64,000 nucleotides of DNA from Dactylis glomerata (Eukaryota; Streptophyta; Magnoliopsida; Poales; Poaceae). Of the stretch, positions 54,793 to 64,000 are shown piece after piece. The DNA lies in assembly GCA_007115705.1 (NCBI GenBank), contig QXEO01000464.1, positions 3,975,404 to 4,039,403 of the forward strand, given 5' to 3'. Each line of letters starts with the position of its first letter. Within the stretch, counting starts at the first letter, position 1. The notes beneath the pieces are model-generated. The model worked only from the letters and a program-made list of their open reading frames with translations, did not search any database and was not told where the DNA came from. The position numbers were made by a program, and so were the translations under genes.

Positions 54793-57717
54793 AGCATCCC
54801 CAAGCTTAACTCCTACTCGTCCTCAAGTAGGTAAGTGATAACAAAAGAATAATTTTGAGGTGACATGCACCTACACAATCTTGATCATATATGTAAGCAT
54901 TTGTGAGCTGGGATCATAAGAACTTAAAACATGGGCATGAAGATATAATCTTGACAATAAGAACTTAGCAACCATGTTGTAAACATGCAAATGAACACAA
55001 ACAAAAGATCATGAAAATGAAACAATGAAAGTCAAACGTGTGTTCAAATCATAAGGAAAAACATACAAATGGTTTTCAGCTTGTCCTTCAAAGAGAGCAA
55101 AACATAAATGCATAGGACACCTTCAAGTTTAAGAGGGCGACTAGATACAAATAATTTGAGAACAAGTGAAACCAACAATATGAATCAATCAATGAACTTT
55201 GGGACAATGCATATTACACTAAGAATGACAACTATGCTCTCTTAATGGTGCATAAAGATAGAAGGCGGTGACTCAACATAAAAGTAAAAGAAAGGCCCTT
55301 CGCGGAGGGAAGCAGTGATTGCAAGTTTTATAACCTTCAAAAATTATGGTACTTACCGGCTTTGAGCTCTCATTGCCCCCATCATAAGCATCTTGAATGG
55401 TTAAAGTTAATGCGAGAACAATTATGATGCATATGCTTGACAAATCATAAGTTGAAAACCTCGTGTCCCATGAATACGAGTACCCAAACCTCATGCTACT
55501 TTACTTAGAGTCCCAAGCAAGGCTCTTGTCATTGTAAGTATATGCATATCATTGAGAACCGCCAATGGGGTACCTCTGTGCCCGATGACATGGAACAAGC
55601 CCACATCAAAATGACAGGACAAGCAGACAATGAACACCTCGACATCTCTTTTATTTGCCATTTGTTTAGCTTTTTATTGTGAGATGCGTCGTCGAATGTT
55701 CACCATGGGTATGCTGCAAATTTCCACCATGAATTATGCATGGCTTAGATTAGCGGCCCGGCGTTTCCCTAACACATATACAAACTCCATGATCCCCACA
55801 AGATTCCCAATTCATTTCACACCGCGGGCATCTATAAACAAAAGATCACGATATCAACTCAAATAAGAAGTGCAATGTTGAAAGCTTGCCCATGACTGCA
55901 TGGCTGGGCTAGTCTCCAACTTACAACTTGCAAGCATAAAAACTCAACATAAGAGACCACAATGTCAAATTTTTAAGAACAGGAAAAAGTAAAGTGTGCC
56001 TTCCGGTTCGTGAGAGCTTTACTGACCGAATTTCGCATAACACTGGTAAGAGTTTAATTTGAAGAGAAAATAAAAGCAAGTCAAATTTACTTGGAATAGC
56101 AAATTGCTAGTAGGTATGTATGGTGGACACTTTGGAAAACTTTGGCTTTTAGGAGTTGGATGCATGAGTAGAGCTCATACTCAGTACAAGGCGAGGGCTA
56201 GCAAAAGACTGGGAGCGACCAACTAAGAGAGCAGTAATGGCCATAATCATGCAAAGCGACAAAGTGACATTAAAAGAAGCATAAGATGGCATCAAAAGTC
56301 AAAAACTAAATGATCATAGAGGCTATTGGCGACTTTGTAAGAGTCTAACATGTGTGAGCATGCGCCAAGTCAACCCAAATAAAGCAAGGAGAAAACCAAA
56401 ATAATGCTTCCATACAATAAAAACAACGCATGATTTTTTTCAAAGGCTCATTAAGCAATCTCATTTATTTGAGACAAGTCATGCTACAGCAAAACCACTA
56501 GGCATACCATCAAAAAGACATCAAGCATGACATGAAAAAGTCTAAGCCGCAATCTACACAAGCTCCTTCTTGTACCACTTTTTTGCACAAAGCTTTTTCT
56601 CTTTTCCAACACCATTCGAAATTTTTAAAGACACCTCTTTTGATAAAAACCAATAAAGATCAGAGGCAAAAATACACCTTGATGAAAAGATATGACAAGG
56701 TCTGAATGCAAATCAAGGCAAAAACGAAAACCAAAAGCAGTAGCAGAAAAAGAAGAACACTCGGTGAAACTGTAAGAATGAAAACGGAGTGTTCTTTGCA
56801 AATGAAAATGAGGCAACTTCTCCAAAGGAAATTTGTTGGGGTCCAACCATTTATTGCAGAAAACAAAACTAAACCAACTAAGAAAACTAAAACAACTGAC
56901 GCTCCAAGAAAAACACATAGTGCATGAAGCAATAAAAATATAGTGTTTTGAAAGGTGACCTGATTTTTGCCGATGAAGAAGGGGTGCCTCGGGGGCATCC
57001 CCAAGCTTTGACGCTTGTACTTCTTGGATATTTCTTGGGGTGATGCATGGGCATCCCCAAGCTTGAGCTTTTGTCCATTCTTCAACTCATCTCATCATTC
57101 TCCAATCCCTACACTTGAAAACTTCCTTCATACAAAACTAAACACAATTCTATTAGCAACATTAGTGTAGCATAACATATAATCAACCTCTTTTTGCTTC
57201 AGGTTTCAACTCAAAACCACCACATATATAGCAAATACTACTGTAGCAACTTCCCCAAAAGTTCCATGATCAAAAGAACTCAAAAGAAAGCGATAAAGTG
57301 GCAAACACAAATATTGGCAGAAATGTTTCAAAACAGAATAGCTGACAAAGGCCGAATTTTTAGGGGTTTTCTGTTGCTCAAATCAAAAAGTGTTCAACTA
57401 ACGAAAGTTTGGATATAACCTGGGGCATATGCACAAGAAATCGTAGGTCCAAAAGATATACAGAGAATTTATACGAATTTTTACGGTGCAGCACCAAAAA
57501 CAGTTTCAGGACAGCAACATCCCCAAATCTTTACCTCACTCGAATTAGAGGCTTCTCTTGGCACAAAAAAAAAATAAACAAGATAAGGAGCGGTCATTAC
57601 AGTAGTAATGACTTCCAAGACTCAAATAAAAGAAAAAGTACTGAAAAGAAAACATTGGGTTATCTCCCAAGAGTGCTTTTCTTTGACGCCTTTGAGCTAG
57701 GCGCAGAAAATTGCGAA
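54793..57717 (-). mobile_element. 3' noncoding region of nested element
   Basis: About 2.9 kb, inverted, matches 2800-5730 base for base over long stretches. The polypurine tract AAGCTTGGGGATGC abuts the 3' LTR at 54793-54808. No conserved gene is seen. Short frames recur in all copies but are not conserved as proteins. Confidence 0.85.
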
Positions 57718-58413
57718 TCAAGTAATATCAAGTGATGAAGCATCACTTACCTCAGTAGGCACTTTGGAAGTTCCCGAAGATGATTCAACCTGCAAGTCAC
57801 CCTTAGTGGAACTAAGAGTCTTACCAATTTTTAGAACATGTTGAGATTTAAGCGCAAAAACCTTGGGAACATACATAAATTTTTGCTCTTTTCCAACAAA
57901 CACTTTCTCTTTCTTAAATTTAAGAGAAGAGAAGATTAAGCTAAGAGTTTCCATAGACTCCTCTAGTTTACCAATCCTCAAGTTTTGATTATCAAGAGTA
58001 GTGCTAGCCTCTAAAACGGTGATTCTCTTACCAATATTCTCTATTAATTCACTAACTCGGCTAGCATTTTCTAGGATACTTGGCAATCTTTTCTCTAAAG
58101 AGCTAAGCCTTTCTACCACCTCCTCCAAGGTGGTCTCAGTTTTAGCAACATGAATAGGTGGTATTCCCACTAAACTTTCAATTATAGTGCATGCTTCTCC
58201 AGCGGGAGTACCCAGAAAATTACCTCCTGTAAGAGTATCGAGAACATACCTATTCCAACTAGATATACCAACATAAAAATTTCTAAGGAGGATCATGGTA
58301 GAGTGCTTTTTGGTACACCTATGATGAGCATTGCTAATACGATACCAAGCATCCTTTAAAATTTCTCCCTCTTGTTGCTTAAAACTACGAACTTCTACTT
58401 CAGGATTACTCAT
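57718..58413 (-). CDS. Gag-like protein with coiled coil, nested element
   Basis: ATG at 58413 (MSNPEVEVRSFKQQEGEILK) opens an uninterrupted frame of 231 residues. Residues 1-90 resemble the C-terminal half of a Ty3/gypsy gag core (DAWYRISNAHHRC; LLRNFYVGISSWNRYVLDTL; GEACTIIESLVG). Residues about 100-170 form a predicted coiled coil (TLEEVVERLSSLEKRLPSIL; RITVLEASTTLDNQN). The basic tail ends ASSLDIT, homologous to the end of the protease frame at 2800. No zinc knuckle, protease or polymerase is present. It may assist packaging with a partner element's gag. This is inference. Confidence 0.7.
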   Translation of the reverse strand: MSNPEVEVRSFKQQEGEILKDAWYRISNAHHRCTKKHSTMILLRNFYVGISSWNRYVLDTLTGGNFLGTPAGEACTIIESLVGIPPIHVAKTETTLEEVVERLSSLEKRLPSILENASRVSELIENIGKRITVLEASTTLDNQNLRIGKLEESMETLSLIFSSLKFKKEKVFVGKEQKFMYVPKVFALKSQHVLKIGKTLSSTKGDLQVESSSGTSKVPTEVSDASSLDIT

Positions 58414-58580
58414 TTTAACAAAACTAAAAGCAAACAAATAAAAACAGCTACCAAGGATTCTAATTTTTTTTGGGTTTTTGATATAAAATGATGCAGGTAA
58501 AATAAATAAAGTAAAGCAAAACAATAACAAAGTAAAGGGTGTGCATGCAAAAACTCCCCTCGCAGAAGTCTTCTAATTCC

Positions 58581-58598
58581 TCCCCGACAACGGCGCCA
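58581..58598 (-). promoter_or_regulatory. tRNA-Asp primer-binding site of nested element
   Basis: On the minus strand TGGCGCCGTTGTCGGGGA lies 10 bases inside the 5' LTR. It matches the complement of the plant tRNA-Asp 3' end with one mismatch. Confidence 0.88.
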
Positions 58599-58608
58599 GA
58601 AAAACAGT

Positions 58609-60269
58609 TGATTGCCTAGTTGACAGTCGGTCCTTGTGCGTGGTGAATGACTAGCCCGTTGGGAACCCCAAGATGAAGGTGTGATGAGTATAGCAGCTGG
58701 TTTTCCCTCAGTTAAGAAACCAAGGTTTATCGTTCTTGGAGAGGAGAGACAAACGACTGAAGGTGATGCAGACTGGCTTAATAGCACTCCAACAAGGGCG
58801 CCGTTTAACGATACTTGTTGACTCGTCTTTGGCCAGTAGCAACGCGGAACCTGCACACAACACAACCAAGTACTTTGTTCCCAACTTGCGATGAGGTTGT
58901 CAATCTCACCGGTTTGCTTGAAACAAAGGTTATGAGCGTATTGAGTGGAAAACAATAGAGTATGCGAGTAAAGTAAACAGTGCGAGTAAAGTAAACAGGT
59001 GATAGCAATATGATGGAAATAGGACCGGGGTCCACAGTTCACTAGTGGTGTCTCTCCATAAGATAAATAACACATGATGGGTAAACAAATTACAGTTGGG
59101 CAATTGATAGAATAAAGATAAACGTGATATGTCAAGAAGATCACTATGAGATTTACTCTGGGCATTACAACAAAATACATAGACCGCCATCCAACTGAAT
59201 CTATGACTAATAATCCACTTGTGGCGAATCAATCCGAGAACTCCACAAGTATTAAGTTGCGAACAACAGATAATTGCATTAAGCAAAGTGTGTAATGTAA
59301 ACAAAGCATATGCCCTTGAGCATATGAATGTTGTTTTCTCCCTAGTAGCAACAACACATCTACAACCTTAGAGGTTTCTGTTACTCCCCCGGGTTAAATA
59401 GAGGCATGAACCCACTATCGAGCATAAATACCCCCTCTTGGAGTCACTAGCAACTACTCGGCCAAGATAGCTACTAACAACGGAGAGCATGCAAGATCAT
59501 AAACAACATAGAGATAACAAAAGATAGTATTCAGTATAGCAACTCAATCATAACACCAATATTCATCGGATCCCAACAAACCAAACATGTAGAATTACAT
59601 AACGGTGATCTCAATCATGTAGGGCAGCTCATGAGATCTAAACATGAAGCACATGGTGGAGAAGACAACCATCTAGCTACTCCTATGGACCCATAGTCCA
59701 AGGTAGACTACTCACTCATCGCTCCGGAGGCAAGCATGGCGATGAAGAAGACCTCCGGTGGTGATTCCCCTCTCCGGCAGGGTGCCGGGAAGAGCTTCTG
59801 GACCCTCCCGATCTTCGGGTCGACGGCGGCGGCGGATCGCGATGTGTTCTGGAAAATTGATCGGGTACTTAGGTTTTTCCCGTCGGGGGGTCTTTATAGG
59901 CGAAGGGGCGATGTCAGAGGTGGGGCCAGGTGCCCTCACACCGTGGCGGCGCGACCAGGGGCTGGGCCGCGCCAGCCACGTGTGAGGGGGCCTGGTGGCC
60001 CCTCTCCTACTCTCCTTCAGATGACTGGAAGCTGCCGGACAAAATAAGACTTCAGAAACTTGTTTCGTCCAATTCCGAGAATATTTCATGTGTATCACTT
60101 CTGAAACACAAAAATAGCAGAAAACAGGGAACTGGCACTGTGGCGACTTGTTAATAGGTTAGTTCCGGAAAATGCATAAAAGTGCCACGAAGTGTAATGA
60201 AACATTAGGCAAATGGTGTAAAAACAAGCATGGAGCATCAAAAATTATAGATACGTTGGAGACGTATCG
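58609..60269 (-). repeat. Nested element 5' LTR
   Basis: It is the same as the 3' LTR apart from scattered changes. Its outermost TG has become CG (plus-strand end ...GACGTATCG). Confidence 0.95.
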
Positions 60270-60274
60270 TGGTA

Positions 60275-62060
60275 CAAGAAGGAGCTTGTGTAGACTGCGG
60301 CCTAGGCTTTTGCATGTCGTGCTTGATGTCTTTTCGATAGTATGCTTAGTGGTTTTGCTGTAGCATGAGTTGTCTCAAATGACTGAGATTGCTTAATGAG
60401 CCTTTGAAAAAATCATGCGTTGGTTTAATTATTTGGAATCATTATTTTGGTTTTCTCCTTTGATGCTTTATTTGGGTTGACTTGGCGCATGCTCACACAT
60501 GTTTGACTCATACAAAGTTGCCATAAGCCTCTATGATCATTTTGTTTCTGACTTTTGATGCCATCTTATGCTTCTTTTAATGTCGCTTTGTCGCTAGGCA
60601 TGATTATGGCCGTTATTGCTCTCTTAGTTGGTCGCTCCCAGTCTTTTGCTAGCCCTCGTTTTGTACTGAGTATGAGCTCTACTCGTGCATCCAACTCCTA
60701 AAAACCAAGTTGTTCCAAAGTGTCCACCATACATACCTATTAGCAATTTGCTATTCCAAAGTACATTTGACTTGCTTTTATCTATCCTTCAAATTAAACT
60801 CTTTTTGGTGTTATGCAAAAATTGGTCAGTAAAGCTCTCACGAACCTGATGGCACACTTTACTTTTCTTGTTTTAAAATTTTGACATTGTGGCTCTCTTA
60901 TGTTGAGTTGTTATGCTTGCAAGTTGTAAGTTGGAAATTAGCCCAGCCATGTCGTCATGGGGCAAGCTTTCAACATTGCACTATCTTTTATTTGAGTTGA
61001 TATCGTGATCTTTTGTTTATGGATACTCGCGATGTGAAATGAATTGGGAATCTTGCGGGATCATGGAGTTTGTATATGTGTTAGAGAAACGCCTGGGCCA
61101 CTAATCTAAGCCATGCATAATTCAAGGTGGAAATTTACAGCATGCCCATAGTGAACATTCGACGACGCATCTCACAATAAAAAGCTATACCAATGGTAAA
61201 TAAAAGAGATGCCAAGGTGTTCATTGTCTGTTTGTCCTGTCATTTTGATGTGGGCTTGTTCCATGTCATCGGGCACGAAGGTACCCCGTTGGCGGTTCTC
61301 GATGATACGTGTATACTTATAATGACAAGAGCTTGCTTGGGACTCTAAGTAAAGTAGCATGAGGTTTGGGTATTCGTACTTCACGGGACACGAGGTTTTC
61401 AACTTATGATTTGTCAAGCATATGCATCATAAGTGTATTCGCATTAACTTTAACCATTCAAGATGCTTATGATGGGGGCAATGAGAGCTCAAAGCCGGTA
61501 AGTACCATAATTTTTGAAGGTTTATAAAACTTGCAATCACTGCTTCCCTCCGCGAAGGGCCTTTCTTTTACTTTTATGTTGAGTCACCACCTTCTACCTT
61601 TATGCACCGTCTAAGAGAGCATAGTTGTCATTCTGAGTATAATGTGCATTGTCCCAAAGTTTTCATTGATTGATTCATGATGTTGGTTTCACTTGTTCTT
61701 AAATTACTTGTATCTGGTCGCCCTCTTAAACTTGAAGGTGTCCTATGCATTTATGTTTTGCTCTCTCATGAAGGACAAGCTGAAAACCATTTGTATGTTT
61801 TTCCATATGACTTGAACACACGGTTGACTTTTATTGTTTCATTTTCATGATCTTTTATTTGTGTTCTTTTTCATGTTATAACATGGTTGCTAAGTTTCTT
61901 CTATCAAGATTAGATCTTTCATGCCCATGTTTTAAGTTCTTTTGATCCCAGCGCACAACGCTTACATAGATGATCAAGATTGTGTATGTCACCTCAAAAA
62001 TTATTTCTTTTGTTATCACTTACCTACTCGAGGACGAGCAAGAGTTAAGCTTGGGGATGC
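60275..62060 (+). mobile_element. 3' noncoding region of TR-GAG element, second part
   Basis: It resumes after the nested element (CAAGAAGGAGCTTGTGTAGA) and runs to the polypurine tract AAGCTTGGGGATGC at 62047-62060. It matches 3950-5730. Confidence 0.88.
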
Positions 62061-63493
62061 TGATACGTCTCAAACGTATCTATAATTTTTGATGCTCCAT
62101 GCTTGTTTTTACACCATTTGCCTTGTGTTTCGTTACACTTCATGGCGTTTTTATGCGATTTCCAGAACTAACCTATTGACAAGATGCCATAGTACCAGTT
62201 CCCTGTTTTCTGCTATTTTTGTGTTTCAGAAAAGCTACACAGGAAATATTCTCGAAATTGGACGAAACAAGTTCCAGAAGTCTTATTTTTCCCGGACGAA
62301 GACCAAGGACCGAACGAGAGCCGGAGAGGGGCCAGAGGCCGCCCACACCATGAGGGGGCGCGGCCCAGGCCCTAGCTATGCCCACCTATGGTGAGGCCCC
62401 CTGGTCGCCTCGTGACGACGCCCCTTCGCCTATAAGAAGCCTCCCGACGAAAAACCCTAAATGAATCGGTGAAATTTCCAGAACAGTTTCGCAGGGCCGC
62501 CGCCATCGAAGACAAATTTTGGGGGATAGAAGTCTCTGTTCCGGCACCCTGCCAGGACAGGAAATGCCCCCAGAGCCATCTCCATCGGTCTCCATCGCCG
62601 TCTCCGCCGTCTCCATCGACCTCACTGCCATCTCCATCAACCATGTTGTCTCCTATGATGAGGAGGGAGTAGTTCTCCCCCGGGGCTAAGGGCTCTACCG
62701 GTAGCTATGTGGTTCACCTCTCTCTCCCATGATGTGATCTTTATGTGATCGTGAGCTTTGTATCTAGTTGAATTGGTAGATGTTATTATTCAGATATTAT
62801 GCTACTCCTGTGCTTTATATTTGTAATCTCCGGAGATACCTTGTATCATGGTGTGAAGGTGACTAGTGTGCGCATCATGTGTATCTTTTTGGTTAATGTC
62901 TCTATGAATTGTTGGTGTTTGTTGGAACCATCCAGTGCGTTCATGGTGATAGTGTGGGATAATCTAGTTTGGGTACATACGGACTTTGAGGAGTGCTTCG
63001 TAGCCCTACGCATGATTAGTGTTTGTTTTCCATTGGAGAATTGTTTTGAGTTGCATATTGATGATAGTATCTATTAGTTCAATTATGTTATATTTGTTGA
63101 GAGTGTGTCCACTAGTGAAAGTATGATCCCTAGGCCTTGTTTCCAAGCTTTGCACACCGTTTCCTTTCAGTTTTGTTACATGTTTGCTTGCAGCGATACT
63201 TATTTCAGATTACATTTACTACTCATAATCATCACTACTACTTGTATTTCACTATCTCTTCACCGAACTAGTGCACCTATACATCTGACAAGTGTATTGG
63301 GTGTGTTGGGGACACAAGAGACTTTCTGTATCATAATTGCAGGGTTGTTTGAGAGGGATAGCTTTGACCTCTTCATCCCTGAGTTCGATAAACCTTGGGT
63401 AATCCACTTAAGGGAAACTTGTTGCTGCTCTACAAACCTCTGCACTTGGAGGCCCAACACTGTCTACAAGAACAGACGCTTGCGTAGACATCA
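62061..63493 (+). repeat. TR-GAG element 3' LTR
   Basis: It starts TGATACGTCTCAAACGTATC and ends GCGTAGACATCA, then CCTAA. Scattered differences from the 5' LTR indicate an older insertion than the nested element. Confidence 0.95.
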
Positions 63494-63498
63494 CCTAA

Positions 63499-63793
63499 CC
63501 AAAATCCATATCCTTATTTGTATCCAGCGGATTCTCATAATTGCATATCATAAAAATGGACGCGTTGCATATCATATCCTTCAAAATGGGCGCAGATGCG
63601 GATTCTTGGCAGAAATTACATGTATCATTTACATCCATATAGAGGAAGCCAAGCTAGATAGAAGAGTTGTCTCCATGTTTTTGTCTGTGGGCACATTTGG
63701 AGCCTCAATCTACTCGACCTGAGACTCCATCAAACCATCAACATCATACTTCACATCTTGTTTTGACCCCTCAACATTGCCTTGTTAATCTTC
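63499..63793. other. Spacer between two retrotransposons
   Basis: Low-copy-looking AT-rich sequence, flank of the TR-GAG target site. Nothing is recognised. Confidence 0.4.
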
Positions 63794-64000
63794 TGTTGGG
63801 GTTCTTGGCAGAAAATAAAAAATTCCTACGACTTGTACCCAAGATCTATCCTATATATGTAGATGTAAGATAACGGAGGAGTGATGGTGTTCATACCCTT
63901 GAAGACCGAAAGCGGGATAAACGTTGTCGATGAAGAAAAGCGAAGCCGGCCTCAAGGTCGTGTAGATGAACAACTCGATGAAGATAGGCGCCACAGATGG
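63794..64000 (+). repeat. Start of a BARE/Angela-like copia LTR (cut by window end)
   Basis: TGTTGGGGTTCTTGGCAGAA, then AAAAAATTCCTACG and TACCCTTGAAGACCGAAAGC, closely parallel the 5' edge of Triticeae BARE-1/WIS/Angela LTRs. The remainder lies outside the window, so orientation and completeness are unknown. Confidence 0.65.

Larger units (their letters stand above)
53133..60269 (-). mobile_element. Nested non-autonomous Ty3/gypsy element (7.1 kb)
   Basis: LTRs of 1660 bp (53133-54792) and 1661 bp (58609-60269) flank a 3.8-kb internal domain. TGGTA occurs at 53128-53132 and 60270-60274. Removing the element restores AAGTGGTACAAGAAGGAGC, exactly as in the related sequence near 3950, which proves the insertion. 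Only a gag-like gene is present. The LTRs are very similar to each other, so this insertion is younger than its host element. Confidence 0.95.
47863..63493 (+). mobile_element. TR-GAG-type LTR retrotransposon, interrupted by a nested element
   Basis: The 5' LTR (1436 bp) and 3' LTR (1433 bp) are in the same orientation and flanked by CCTAA (47858-47862 and 63494-63498). A tRNA-Asp primer site follows the 5' LTR. The only substantial gene is gag. No protease, reverse transcriptase or integrase is found. After subtracting the nested insertion and one TSD copy the element is about 8.5 kb. Its 3' noncoding region is shared with the elements at 2034 and 54793. Confidence 0.95.

Overview
This window is plant nuclear DNA, most probably from a Triticeae grass (wheat or a close relative). 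The evidence is dense nesting of LTR retrotransposons whose LTRs start TGATACGTCT, Stowaway MITEs ending CTCCCTCCGT, GC-rich 5' ends on the host genes, GT-AG introns, and a partial BARE/Angela-like LTR at the right edge. The species call is inference. There is no bacterial, viral or CRISPR content.

Layout. 1-7404: Ty3/gypsy (tRNA-Asp-primed, Athila-like) material arranged internal-LTR-internal-LTR, apparently a recombined tandem. 7437-10190: an internally deleted Mutator-like element (MULE) on the minus strand. 10402-12699: an intact intronless P-class PPR gene. 12700-18300: intergenic DNA with MITEs and a locally repeated unit. 18301-24900: a complete Ty1/copia element on the minus strand with a CTCGC target duplication, two 397-bp LTRs and an inactivated polyprotein. 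25000-30230: intergenic DNA with repeats, homopolymer runs and a foldback MITE. 30537-38939: a nine-exon biosynthetic threonine dehydratase gene whose introns hold a captured RGLG-type exon, a LINE/SINE tail and other debris.

39393-45439: a 6.0-kb MULE with 218-bp terminal inverted repeats and a 9-bp target duplication. It holds a frameshifted mudrA-like transposase gene and a convergent, intact-looking three-exon gene for a GRF zinc-finger/coiled-coil protein. Eight palindrome-bearing tandem repeats lie between the two genes. 45447-47078: a decayed DNA transposon with a broken ORF. 47557-47703: a short Cassandra solo LTR with 5S rRNA-like promoter boxes. 47863-63493: a gag-only LTR retrotransposon (TR-GAG type, TSD CCTAA) split by a second non-autonomous element at 53133-60269 (minus strand, TSD TGGTA). 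63794-64000: the start of a BARE/Angela-like LTR.

The two host genes (organellar RNA metabolism and isoleucine synthesis) have no evident functional link. The rest is transposon biology, and every LTR element here appears to depend on enzymes supplied in trans. The most unusual item is the MuDR-like MULE carrying a GRF gene in the mudrB position.
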